From the NCBI RefSeq assembly GCF_002095465.1, contig NZ_MLFP01000004.1, positions 62,001 to 126,000 on the forward strand: 64,000 nt of DNA, in the 5' to 3' direction. Of this stretch, positions 1 through 8,004 are shown in pieces. Source of the DNA: Pantoea rodasii (GTDB lineage Bacteria > Pseudomonadota > Gammaproteobacteria > Enterobacterales > Enterobacteriaceae). Both the position numbers and the translations under genes were made by a program. Numbering within the stretch: position 1 is the first letter of the stretch; the number at the start of each line of letters is the position of its first letter. Under the pieces are notes generated by a model. It did no database searches and was not told where the DNA came from. It was given only the letters and a program-made list of their open reading frames with translations.

Positions 1-1
1 T

Positions 2-1285
2 TTGGTGATGAAAGCGCGTATGCACGCCTTTGTCGCCCTGATGTTAGTCTCGATTGGTGCCGGTCTGTTCTCCGGTATGCCGCTGGATAAAATTGCCGAT
101 ACCATGCAAAAAGGCATGGGCGGCACGCTCGGATTTCTCGCCATTGTGGTGGCATTGGGCGCGATGTTCGGCAAAATCCTGCATGAAACCGGCGCGGTCG
201 ATCAGATTGCTATCCGCATGCTCAAGGCATTTGGCGAGAGCCGGGCGCACTATGCGATGGGTATCGCGGGTCTGATTTGCGCGCTGCCGCTGTTCTTCGA
301 AGTGGCCGTGGTATTGCTGATCAGTATTGCCTTTGCCGTGGCGCGTCGCACCAACGGCAACTTAGTGAAGTTGGTGATTCCGCTGTTTGCCGGTGTCGCT
401 GCCTCGGCGGCGTTTCTGCTGCCGGGACCGGCGCCAATGCTGCTGGCTTCCCAGATGCACGCGGACTTTGGCTGGATGATTCTGCTGGGTCTGTGCGCCG
501 CGATTCCCGGCATGTTGATTGCCGGTCCGCTGTTCGGCAACTTTATTGCTCGTCACGTTAGCTTCAGTGCGCCGCCGGAAGATCATCAGCCTGAAGTGGA
601 AGAGGGTAAGCTGCCGTCGTTTGGCTTCAGCCTGGCGCTGATCCTGTTCCCGTTGCTGCTGGTGGGTCTGAAAACCATCGGGGCGCGCTTCACCACGCCG
701 GGCACTCAGTTGTATGAGTGGCTGGAATTTATCGGCCATCCGTTTACCGCAATTCTGCTCGCTTGCCTGGTGGCCATTTATGGACTGGCATATCGTCAGG
801 GCATGGATAAAGAGAAGGTGATGCAGGTGTGTGGCAGTGCGCTGCAACCGGCGGGGATTATTCTGCTGGTGATCGGTGCAGGCGGCGTGTTCAAGCAGGT
901 GCTGGTGGATTCTGGCGTCGGTCCGGTACTCGGCCATGCGCTTACCGGGGCCGGCATGCCGATTGCGCTGGCGTGCTTCATCCTTTCCGGTGCGATCCGC
1001 GTGATTCAGGGCTCGGCGACTGTCGCCTGTTTAACCACGGTTGGGCTGGTGATGCCGGTGATTGAACCGCTGCACTACAGCGGCGCGCAGCTGGCGGCGC
1101 TGTCGATTTGTATCGGCGGTGGCTCCATCATTATCAGCCACGTTAACGATGCCGGTTTCTGGCTGTTTGGGCGCTTCACCGGCGCTACTGAAGGTGAAAC
1201 CTTGAAGACCTGGACGCTGATGGAAACCATTCTGGGCACCACCGGTGCCATTGTCGGGATGATCGCGTTTAGTTTGCTGTCGTAA
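2..1285 (+). CDS. GntP-family gluconate/organic acid permease (5' truncated)
   Basis: This is an inner-membrane H+-coupled symporter of the GntP family, which takes up gluconate, fructuronate or related acids. The window begins inside the gene. The first visible residues align with about residue 22 of E. coli GntT, so roughly 20 N-terminal residues lie upstream. The protein is almost entirely hydrophobic helices, with family-typical stretches such as GGVFKQVLVDSGVG, RVIQGSATVA and SHVNDAGFWLF near the C-terminus. The last motif (HVND-GFWLF) is characteristic of GntP permeases. The substrate cannot be told from sequence. A strong palindrome follows the stop, and the next gene is convergent. 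Upstream context, such as a gluconate kinase or hydratase, is outside the window. Confidence 0.88.
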   Translation: MVMKARMHAFVALMLVSIGAGLFSGMPLDKIADTMQKGMGGTLGFLAIVVALGAMFGKILHETGAVDQIAIRMLKAFGESRAHYAMGIAGLICALPLFFEVAVVLLISIAFAVARRTNGNLVKLVIPLFAGVAASAAFLLPGPAPMLLASQMHADFGWMILLGLCAAIPGMLIAGPLFGNFIARHVSFSAPPEDHQPEVEEGKLPSFGFSLALILFPLLLVGLKTIGARFTTPGTQLYEWLEFIGHPFTAILLACLVAIYGLAYRQGMDKEKVMQVCGSALQPAGIILLVIGAGGVFKQVLVDSGVGPVLGHALTGAGMPIALACFILSGAIRVIQGSATVACLTTVGLVMPVIEPLHYSGAQLAALSICIGGGSIIISHVNDAGFWLFGRFTGATEGETLKTWTLMETILGTTGAIVGMIAFSLLS

Positions 1286-1294
1286 AAATACGCA

Positions 1295-1328
1295 ATACAT
1301 CACGCCGCTACGCAGCGGCGTGATGTAT
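1295..1328. repeat. REP-like palindrome between convergent genes
   Basis: A perfect 15-bp stem (ATACATCACGCCGCT and its complement) with a 4-base loop lies between the GntP permease and yjbB. There is no T-run, so it is not a typical intrinsic terminator. Its arm ATCACGCCGCTACG closely matches the arm of the inverted repeat at 6690-6707 (ATCACGCCGCCACG), which indicates members of one REP-like family. It may still stop or stabilise transcripts of both convergent genes. Confidence 0.7.
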
Positions 1329-1346
1329 CACGCGACTCTGACCTGA

Positions 1347-2972
1347 TTAATCCTCATCCCGCTCATCATCTGGCTGATCCAGCACCGTGTACGCCACCGC
1401 ACAGAACAGTGAATTGAGGCGCTTCATATCGCCCAGCAACCCTAAATGCAGTGAGCTGGTCTCGATACTCTGCACGTTCTGCTGATGCAAGCGTTCAACG
1501 TGCGCGTGCGAAAAGCGGCGAATCAAAATACGGAAACGGTGCTTGGAACGGCGCAGACGCTTGGCGCTGGTAATATCTTTCGACAGAAACACCGACAAAC
1601 TCAGACGCAGATTATTCAGTACCTGCTCCTGCAGCGTGTTCAGCTCTTCCAAACCTTCCGTTGAGAAAGCCCGCCGCGCCTGCAGTGCTTTATCCGCCAC
1701 GTCCGCGCACATGCGCTCAATAATGTCACCCGCCTGCTCCAGATTGAGCGCCATCTCGATGATCTCCGCCCAACGCCGCGAATCTTCCTCCGCCAAATCT
1801 TCTTTCGGCATGCGCGCCAGATAGAGTTTGATGGCGGTATACAGCACATCAACATCATCATCCAGTCGGCGTACGGCGCGCTCTTCACGCAGTTCGCCGT
1901 GCACCACTTTATTGAATGACTCCAGCATCTGTTCAACCACATCGCCAATACGCAGCGTTTCCCGCGAGGCGTTAGCCAGCGCCAGGGCCGGAGTATCCAG
2001 CGCGCTGCTGTCGAGATGTTTCGGTTTTAAATGGGTGGTGTTTTCCGGCTCGTCGGCAATCATTCGTTGGCACAACCGCGCCATCGGTTCGGCAAAGGGC
2101 ACCATGATCAGACAGCGGATCAGGTTGTAAAACACGTGGAAGAAGATCACCAGTTCTTCATCGTTGACCGATAATTTCTCCAGAATATCCGCGACATAAT
2201 TCACCAGCGGCAGAATCGCCAGGCTGCCAATCAGCTTAAACAACAGACTACCGAGCGCCACCCGTTTACCCGCAGCATTAGAGCCGCTGGCGTTAATCAT
2301 CGCCAGTAAGCCGCTGCCGAGGTTGGCGCCAATCACTAAACACAGCGCGACTTTGAATGAGATCACCCCAGCGGCGGTCAGGGTCGCGGTGATCAGCACC
2401 GCCGCCAGGCTGGAATAGCTGATGATGGCGAACACGGCGCCAATCAGCGCATCGAGCATGATGTCACCGGTCAGCGTGGAGAACAGCACCTGCACGCCGG
2501 CGGCCTGAGTAATCGGTTTAGCGGCGGCCACAATCAGCTGCAGCGCCAGCAGAATCAATCCGAGGCCAATGGCGGCGCGGCCCATTTGTCCGGCACGCGT
2601 CTGCTTGCGACTGAGGAAAAACACCACGCCAAAGAAGATAAACAGCGGCGATAGCCAGGAGAGATCGAAGGTCAGAATACGCGCCATGATGGCGGTACCC
2701 ACATCGGCACCCAGCACCACCACCAGCGCAGGCGTCAGGCTCACCAGATTTTGTGCGACAAACGAGGTCACGAGCAAGGTGGTGGCGTTGCTGCTCTGCA
2801 CCAGCGCGGTGACGCCAATCCCGGCGAGAAACGCCATCGGCTTTCTTTCCACGCTGCGGCTGAGCACGCGCCGCAGGTCGGCGCCGTACACGCGCATGAT
2901 GCCAGTGCGTACAATGTGCGTGCCCCACACCAGCAGGGCCACGGCAGATAATAGATTGAGCAGGGTTAACAC
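1347..2972 (-). CDS. yjbB: Na+/Pi cotransporter family protein YjbB
   Basis: The 541-residue protein matches E. coli YjbB (543 aa) nearly end to end by recall. YjbB is an inner-membrane phosphate transporter proposed to export inorganic phosphate. The N-terminal 300 residues hold the paired Na/Pi-cotransporter repeats, with glutamine/serine-rich QSSNATT near residue 59 and the GANLGSGLLA stretch near 210. The remaining part is a helical, PhoU-like cytoplasmic domain ending in an acidic tail. Translation appears to start at GTG (2972), which gives the family N-terminus LTLLNLLSAVALLVWGTH. An AAGGA lies about 10 bases upstream. The gene follows the phosphonate-type ABC operon on the same strand but is separated from it by 180 bp containing predicted hairpins. 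Confidence 0.93.
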   Translation of the reverse strand: MLTLLNLLSAVALLVWGTHIVRTGIMRVYGADLRRVLSRSVERKPMAFLAGIGVTALVQSSNATTLLVTSFVAQNLVSLTPALVVVLGADVGTAIMARILTFDLSWLSPLFIFFGVVFFLSRKQTRAGQMGRAAIGLGLILLALQLIVAAAKPITQAAGVQVLFSTLTGDIMLDALIGAVFAIISYSSLAAVLITATLTAAGVISFKVALCLVIGANLGSGLLAMINASGSNAAGKRVALGSLLFKLIGSLAILPLVNYVADILEKLSVNDEELVIFFHVFYNLIRCLIMVPFAEPMARLCQRMIADEPENTTHLKPKHLDSSALDTPALALANASRETLRIGDVVEQMLESFNKVVHGELREERAVRRLDDDVDVLYTAIKLYLARMPKEDLAEEDSRRWAEIIEMALNLEQAGDIIERMCADVADKALQARRAFSTEGLEELNTLQEQVLNNLRLSLSVFLSKDITSAKRLRRSKHRFRILIRRFSHAHVERLHQQNVQSIETSSLHLGLLGDMKRLNSLFCAVAYTVLDQPDDERDED

Positions 2973-3017
2973 GTCGGGCGGTTCCTTATCCTCAGACTTT
3001 CATTGCACCAACTGCAA

Positions 3018-3084
3018 GCCCGTGGGTGAGTACCGAAGTGGCAGGCGCACCGGAGTGCGACCACGGGCAGCCTAAAGGCCGCCG
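3018..3084 (-). promoter_or_regulatory. Structured leader or spacer upstream of yjbB
   Basis: On the minus strand, between the ABC operon and yjbB, an outer stem GCCCGTGG/CCACGGGC (3018-3025 with 3061-3068) encloses a hairpin CGCAC-tetraloop-GTGCG (3046-3059) and a cUUCGg-capped short stem. A further hairpin, GGCnGCC-TTTA-GGCnGCC, lies just outside (3067-3084). The layout resembles a multi-branched RNA. It could be the ABC operon's 3' end, a yjbB leader, or another dispersed hairpin element. I do not recognise it as a named riboswitch. Confidence 0.4.
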
Positions 3085-3152
3085 CGACAACGATGAACAG
3101 GCTGCATTAACGCTGAATGCTGCCGCGTTGCGTTGCCAATTTTTCGTTAAAT

Positions 3153-4145
3153 TTAAGCGACCTGGCGCAACGTCGACATCTCTAACTGTAGACCAATTTG
3201 CATGCCAGCAGGGTGCAAATCCGCCACGCTACGGTTCAGCACATCCACCGAAAGCTCCACGCTGTTAGCCAGCACGCGATAGCGAATCACGTTACCCAGC
3301 AGACTGTGGCTGAGAATGGTGGCCGGAATGCCATCCTGCACTGCACTCAAGCGGATCGATTCCGGGCGAATCGCCACCTGGCCACTGAAGGTTTGGCCGG
3401 TGAGTTGCGTGGCCTGTTCGGCACTGAGCAAGTTGTAGTTGCCAATAAACCCGGCGGCAAACAGGTCAACGGGCTGAGTGTAGAGCGCCTCGGCATTGCC
3501 GTTTTGCACGATTTTGCCACGGTTCATCAACACGATGCGGTCTGACAGCGTCAGCGCTTCTTCCTGATCGTGGGTGACGAAAATGGTGGTGAGTTTCAGC
3601 TCTTGTTGAATATTGCGAATCTGCTCGCGCAGATGGCGACGGATACGCGCATCCAGTGCGGATAACGGCTCATCCAGCAGCAGCAAACGGGGGCGCGTCA
3701 CCAGTGAACGCGCCAGGGCGACGCGCTGACACTGGCCGCCGGAAAGCTGGTGCGGATAGCGGCGGGCGAAATCGGTCAGTTCAACCAGCGCCAGCGCCTC
3801 CATCACCCGTTTCTGAATATCGCCGCCCGGCAGTTTCTGCATTTTCAGGCCAAACGCCACGTTCTTTTCCACCGTCATGTTGGGGAACAGCGCGTAGCTC
3901 TGAAATACCATGCCGATGGTGCGCTTCTGCGGTGGCAGCGGCACGATATCCTGGCCCTGCAGCAGAATTTTGCCGCTGTCGACATCGGTCAAACCGGCAA
4001 TGCAGCGCAGCAGCGTTGATTTGCCACAGCCGCTCGGGCCGAGCAGGGTAACAAACTCACCCTCATCGGCGGTGAAATCGATATTTTCAAAGATGCTGGT
4101 CGGGCCGTAGCTTTTGTTCAGCTGGGTGACGTTCAAATAACTCAT
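3153..4145 (-). CDS. ABC transporter ATP-binding protein, 2-aminoethylphosphonate-type (PhnT-like)
   Basis: This is the nucleotide-binding subunit of a binding-protein-dependent importer, 330 residues. Visible motifs are Walker A GPSGCGKST (residues 36-44), signature LSGGQCQR, Walker B LLLLDEPLSALD and the H-loop THDQEEAL, followed by a C-terminal TOBE-type domain that places it with the spermidine/iron/phosphonate importer group. It is the last gene of a five-gene minus-strand operon and begins 2 bases after the preceding permease stop. The divergent PhnR-like regulator and the Pho box suggest a phosphonate or organophosphate substrate. That is inference, because the ATPase alone does not define the substrate. 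Confidence 0.85.
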   Translation of the reverse strand: MSYLNVTQLNKSYGPTSIFENIDFTADEGEFVTLLGPSGCGKSTLLRCIAGLTDVDSGKILLQGQDIVPLPPQKRTIGMVFQSYALFPNMTVEKNVAFGLKMQKLPGGDIQKRVMEALALVELTDFARRYPHQLSGGQCQRVALARSLVTRPRLLLLDEPLSALDARIRRHLREQIRNIQQELKLTTIFVTHDQEEALTLSDRIVLMNRGKIVQNGNAEALYTQPVDLFAAGFIGNYNLLSAEQATQLTGQTFSGQVAIRPESIRLSAVQDGIPATILSHSLLGNVIRYRVLANSVELSVDVLNRSVADLHPAGMQIGLQLEMSTLRQVA

Positions 4146-4147
4146 GA

Positions 4148-4933
4148 TCAGCCTCGTTCAGGATTGAGGGCATTCGCCAGCCAGGTGACCAGCAGGACGA
4201 CAGCAAAATAAGAGATCACCAGCGCACTGGTGAAGTGGCCGCTGCCGTTACGCATATTGTAGAGATACACCTGCAAGGTTTCGTAGCGCGTGCCGACAAG
4301 CAGGTTAGCGAACACAAACTCACCGATCAGGAATGAGAAGGAGAGCAAGACCGCGATGAACACCCCTTTGCGCAGGTTGGGCAGCATCACAAACAGTGCC
4401 GCCTGCCAGGTGCTGGCGCCCAGCAGATGAGACGCATCAATCAACTCTTTCAGGTTGATCGCCTGCATATTGTTGGCGATAGCACGGTAAATAAACGGCA
4501 GCGCGATGGTGAAGTAACAGCCAATCAGAATCCACGGCGTGCCGGTAATCATTAGCGGTGACGACGAATAAAGCTGCAGCAGGCCAACGGATGACACCAC
4601 CGGCGGCACGGCAAACGGCATCAGAATCAGCACGTTCATTACCGCATCCAGTTTCGGATAGTAGTAAGCGATTACAAACATCGCAGGCAGCACCAGTACT
4701 AGCGAGAACAGCAGCGCGCCAAAGCAAATCAGCAGAGAATGCCCCAGCGCCGTCAGGAAACGCGGATCGCTCCACAGTTCGATCAGCCACTTCAGGGTAA
4801 AGCCCTGCGGCAGAATAGTGTCGCTCCAGTCGGTGGAGATGCCATACAGCAGCGTCGCCAGCAGCGGGGCGGCGAGAATGATCAGCAGCAGCCAAATGAC
4901 CAGGCGATGATAAATTTTTTCCGCGCGAGACAC
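4148..4933 (-). CDS. ABC transporter permease (second subunit, PhnV-like)
   Basis: A 261-residue inner-membrane permease of the binding-protein-dependent transport family, with about six hydrophobic helices. The EAA-type loop appears as the stretch around IDASHLLGASTWQAALFVMLP, which contacts the ATPase. It lies 3 bases downstream of the first permease and 2 bases upstream of the ATPase gene, so the three are translated from one compact message. Its length fits PhnV of the Salmonella 2-aminoethylphosphonate transporter (about 265 aa by recall). Iron(III)/thiamine-type importers share this architecture, so the substrate call rests on context. Confidence 0.82.
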   Translation of the reverse strand: MSRAEKIYHRLVIWLLLIILAAPLLATLLYGISTDWSDTILPQGFTLKWLIELWSDPRFLTALGHSLLICFGALLFSLVLVLPAMFVIAYYYPKLDAVMNVLILMPFAVPPVVSSVGLLQLYSSSPLMITGTPWILIGCYFTIALPFIYRAIANNMQAINLKELIDASHLLGASTWQAALFVMLPNLRKGVFIAVLLSFSFLIGEFVFANLLVGTRYETLQVYLYNMRNGSGHFTSALVISYFAVVLLVTWLANALNPERG

Positions 4934-4936
4934 GTT

Positions 4937-5785
4937 CTACTCCTGTGATTTCGCGTTGAGATAGCTGCGGCGCACCAGATACTGCTGCACCACGGTAATC
5001 AACGCCATGATCAGCACCAGCAACATCGCCAGCGCTCCGCCGGTATTTGGATCGAGCGAGATATCGCCCGACACCAGCGCGGCAATACGCACCGGCACCA
5101 CGTTAAAGTTTCCGGTGGTCAGCGCATAAATGGTGGCGTAAGCGCCCAGCGCATTGGCCAGCAGAATGACAAAGGTGCCGAGCAGCGCCGGGAACAGGAT
5201 CGGCAAACCAATGTGCCACCAGTAGCGCCAGCGGCTGGCCCCGAGCAGAGCGGCAGACTCTTCCCAATCTTTGCGCAACCCATCAAACGCCGGGTAAAGC
5301 AGCAAAATGCCGAGTGGGATCTGGAACCAGGTGTAAACCAGCACCATGCCGTCACGCGAAAAGAGCTTAAACCCTTCCAGCATGCCGAAGTGGCGCAGCA
5401 GCAGCGTCAGACAGCCGTTCATCCCCAGCAGAATCACGAAGGCGAATGCCAGCGGCACGCCGGCAAAGTTGCTGGTCATGTTGGTGAACGACATCAGGAA
5501 GCGCTGAAAGCGGCCGCTGCCCAGTTGGTGCAGCGAATAACCCGCGAACAATGAAATCAGCAGGCCATAAATGCTCGACCAGATAGAGATATCCAGCGAC
5601 AGACGAAAGGCCTGCAGATAAAACGGCGAAGTGAGGATATCGGTGTAGTTATCGATACCCCAACGCTCGTTCATGTCGCTCCAGAAGCTGTTGATGGCAA
5701 TCCACAGCAGCGGCGCCAGCTGGAAGGCCACCCAGAAAAAGGCGAACGGCAGCAGTAACAGCGTGGCGAGGGTTTTGCCCTTCAT
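4937..5785 (-). CDS. ABC transporter permease (first subunit, PhnU-like)
   Basis: A 282-residue inner-membrane permease with six or so helices and the EAA loop region around ESAALLGASRWRYWWHIGLP. I place the start at the ATG at 5785, which overlaps the upstream stop as TAATG. A start ten codons further upstream would intrude into the preceding gene. It pairs with the next permease and the ATPase to form the membrane core of the importer. Spacing of only 3 bases to the following gene indicates tight co-translation. Confidence 0.82.
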   Translation of the reverse strand: MKGKTLATLLLLPFAFFWVAFQLAPLLWIAINSFWSDMNERWGIDNYTDILTSPFYLQAFRLSLDISIWSSIYGLLISLFAGYSLHQLGSGRFQRFLMSFTNMTSNFAGVPLAFAFVILLGMNGCLTLLLRHFGMLEGFKLFSRDGMVLVYTWFQIPLGILLLYPAFDGLRKDWEESAALLGASRWRYWWHIGLPILFPALLGTFVILLANALGAYATIYALTTGNFNVVPVRIAALVSGDISLDPNTGGALAMLLVLIMALITVVQQYLVRRSYLNAKSQE

Positions 5786-6594
5786 TAACGCGGCTCCGCC
5801 AGCAAACCGTGGCACACCGGTTTATCATGCTCAACGCCCAGCAGCGTACAGACGATGCCGCACAGTTCGGTCTGTTGTGGTTGGAGATCGGGCTGACGTG
5901 AGAAGCCTGCGCCAAACACGAACAGCGGCACCTGCGTCTCTTCCGGCAAAATGCCGCCGTGCGAGCGATCATCGTTCATACCGTGATCGGCGGTGACAAT
6001 CACCTGATAGCCCGCAGCCAACCAGCCGGGCATCCACTGCGACAGATAGCCATCGGCCATACGCGCGCGGTTGCGGTATTGCGGTGATGACAGGCTATGT
6101 TTGTGCCCGGCATCGTCAATGTTCATTGGGTGGATCAGTAAGAAGTCGGGATCGTGGTTCAGACGCAGGCTCTCGGCATCTTCGAACAGATGGGAATCCG
6201 GATAGCCGTCGTCCCAGTAAAAATGGCCGTACTGAATCGGAAGCTCGGGTGCCACGGTATGACGATCGCGCGCGGCGTTGAACGGAGAGCGGTTATACAA
6301 TTCGCTGACCCAATGATAGGCGGCAGCGGCCGTGGTTAAACCGGCGGCGCGGGCATAGTGGAAGACGCTGCGCTGATTGCTCAGGCGATTGACGCCGTTG
6401 TGGATAATGCCGCTCTGTACCGGCGGGATGCCGGTCAAAATGCACTCATACAGCGGGCGCGACAGCGAAGGCAGTTCGCAGGTTAGCGTGTAATATTGGC
6501 CGTTGCCCTGTTTGCATTCGGCAAACAGATAGCCCATCGCATGCTGTGCCACCTGATTACTCAGGCCATCCAGTACCACCAGGATTGTTTTCAT
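5785..6594 (-). CDS. Alkaline phosphatase superfamily phosphodiesterase/phosphatase
   Basis: A 269-residue cytoplasmic protein with no signal peptide. It shows the hallmarks of the nucleotide pyrophosphatase/alkaline phosphatase superfamily: an N-terminal metal ligand in VVLDG (D9), a probable Ser nucleophile in LPSLSRP (residues 43-45), a metal-binding DDAGH (160-164), and TADHGM (D203, H204) with a later His at 212. Such enzymes hydrolyse phosphate mono- or diesters, or phosphonates such as phosphonoacetate. It sits inside the ABC operon between the binding protein and the first permease, so it probably processes the imported compound. It is shorter than characterised phosphonoacetate hydrolases, so the exact reaction is unknown. 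Confidence 0.8.
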   Translation of the reverse strand: MKTILVVLDGLSNQVAQHAMGYLFAECKQGNGQYYTLTCELPSLSRPLYECILTGIPPVQSGIIHNGVNRLSNQRSVFHYARAAGLTTAAAAYHWVSELYNRSPFNAARDRHTVAPELPIQYGHFYWDDGYPDSHLFEDAESLRLNHDPDFLLIHPMNIDDAGHKHSLSSPQYRNRARMADGYLSQWMPGWLAAGYQVIVTADHGMNDDRSHGGILPEETQVPLFVFGAGFSRQPDLQPQQTELCGIVCTLLGVEHDKPVCHGLLAEPR

Positions 6595-6631
6595 TCCCGT
6601 TCCTTACATCATTCAAAATACAAGCACTGTG

Positions 6632-6707
6632 CGTAGCGGCGCAATTTATGGTGCACTTATCAGCAGAATCATCGCTTTACGTTGGCGTGATAAATCACGC
6701 CGCCACG
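6632..6707. repeat. REP-like inverted repeat between binding protein and downstream operon genes
   Basis: The arms CGTAGCGGCGCAATTTAT (6632-6649) and ATAAATCACGCCGCCACG (6690-6707) are about 15/18 complementary. The right arm alone also forms a tight hairpin GGCGTGAT-AA-ATCACGCC (6684-6701). The element lies in the 124-bp gap between the binding-protein stop and the phosphatase start. Such hairpins often protect the upstream message, raising binding protein over membrane subunits. The arm sequence is shared with the palindrome at 1295-1328. Confidence 0.65.
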
Positions 6708-6718
6708 TTATGTGCAAA

Positions 6719-7780
6719 TTACTGCTTCATATTGATGATCACGTTCTCTTGCCACAGACGCGGCAGCATTTTTGACGTCTTATCCCATGCTGCCTGATCT
6801 TTGATCGGACGGGCATTTTTATACTCAGACTGCGGCAGCAGTTTGGCCTGCACGTCGGCTGGCAGGGTCAAATGCTCAGCACGAATCGGACGCGCGTAGC
6901 CTTTCGCCAGGTTAATCTGGCCGGCATCAGAGAAGATGTACTCACGCGCCAGTTTGGCGGCGTTCGGATGTTTGGCATATTTGTTGATGATGGTGGTGTA
7001 ACCTGAAATCACGGAACCATCTGACGGGATCACCACTTCGTAGCGGTTTTTGTCGATCTGATCGCGGTAGTTCAGACCGTTAAAGTCCCATACCACGGCA
7101 ACCTGAATTTCGCCTTTTTCAATATTGGCAATCACCGGATCGGTCACGCCCAGACGGCCTTCTTTTGCCAGGTCACCGAAGAAGCTCAAGGCGGGTTTCA
7201 GGTTCTTCTCATCACCGCCCAGCGCGTAGTTAGCTGCCAGTACGCCGTTAGCCGCCTGAGCAGCCACGCCGACGTCACCGATAGTGACCACATACTTACC
7301 TTTCTTCAGGTCGGCCCAGCTGTGCGGCGCATCTTTAACCTGCTGCTTGTCGATCAGGAACGCGATGGTGCCGGTGTAAGCCAGCATCCAATTGCCTTCA
7401 CTGTCTTTGGCCCAGCTCGGGATCTGATCCCAATGCGTGGGTTTGTACGGTTGTGCCAGACCTTTGGTCACAGCAACCGGACCGAACGCGGCGCCCACAT
7501 CACCGATATCGGCGCTGGCGTTCTCTTTCTCTGCATCAAATTTAGCCAGCTCCTGCGCCGATGACATATCGGTATCGCTGTGCTTCAGGCCATATTTGCT
7601 GTTGATGTCATTCCATGTGTCTTTCCAGTTCGCCCAGCTGTCTGGCATACCGACGCTGTTGACCTGGCCCTCAGCGCGTGCGGCTTTTTCCAGCGCGGCG
7701 AGGTCGTTATCGGCGGCGTGCGCGGCGTGCAGCGCAAGCAGTACGGCACTGGCTACTACAGAGGAGATAAACGCTTTCAT
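6719..7780 (-). CDS. Periplasmic solute-binding protein of ABC importer (PhnS-like)
   Basis: A 353-residue extracellular solute-binding protein with a clear Sec signal peptide (MKAFISS..., hydrophobic core, cleavage after about AHA, residue 22). It belongs to the family-1 type with a two-lobed fold, recognised from overall similarity to iron/spermidine/2-aminoethylphosphonate binding proteins. It is the first gene of the minus-strand operon and is followed by a hairpin, then the phosphatase, two permeases and the ATPase. The 200-bp region upstream carries a Pho box near the divergent regulator. The ligand is inferred, not shown, to be a phosphonate or phosphoester. Confidence 0.83.
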   Translation of the reverse strand: MKAFISSVVASAVLLALHAAHAADNDLAALEKAARAEGQVNSVGMPDSWANWKDTWNDINSKYGLKHSDTDMSSAQELAKFDAEKENASADIGDVGAAFGPVAVTKGLAQPYKPTHWDQIPSWAKDSEGNWMLAYTGTIAFLIDKQQVKDAPHSWADLKKGKYVVTIGDVGVAAQAANGVLAANYALGGDEKNLKPALSFFGDLAKEGRLGVTDPVIANIEKGEIQVAVVWDFNGLNYRDQIDKNRYEVVIPSDGSVISGYTTIINKYAKHPNAAKLAREYIFSDAGQINLAKGYARPIRAEHLTLPADVQAKLLPQSEYKNARPIKDQAAWDKTSKMLPRLWQENVIINMKQ

Positions 7781-7942
7781 CTCGGTTGCTCCGGGTGTAA
7801 GTTGTGGGACATCTTGGTCTAGTCCAGCAAGAACCGAGCCAATGTAGCCCGATCAGATGAAGGTTTTATGACCGTGGTGGTGAAATGTGGCGTGACGCGC
7901 TGCTCCACATGCGGATACTTCGCGCTAAAGCGTGGGATATGC

Positions 7943-7971
7943 CTGTCATATTGTAGTCATCGAACTGTCAT
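7943..7971 (+). promoter_or_regulatory. Pho box (PhoB operator), three half-sites
   Basis: Three 7-mers spaced at 11-bp periodicity are visible: CTGTCAT (7943-7949), TAGTCAT (7954-7960) and CTGTCAT (7965-7971), each separated by 4 bases. This matches the PhoB box consensus CTGTCAT-N4-CTGTCAT. The orientation reads toward the GntR gene and then psiE. It lies 160 bp upstream of the divergent binding-protein gene. It implies phosphate-starvation control of one or both transcripts. Confidence 0.75.
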
Positions 7972-8004
7972 AGTGCAGGTTTGCCCCAAAATGAGGCTGA
8001 GAAG

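Noticed and set aside
3018-3068. A tRNA-like cloverleaf
   Set aside because: The outer stem encloses only about 50 bases, and there are no anticodon arm or T-loop signatures.
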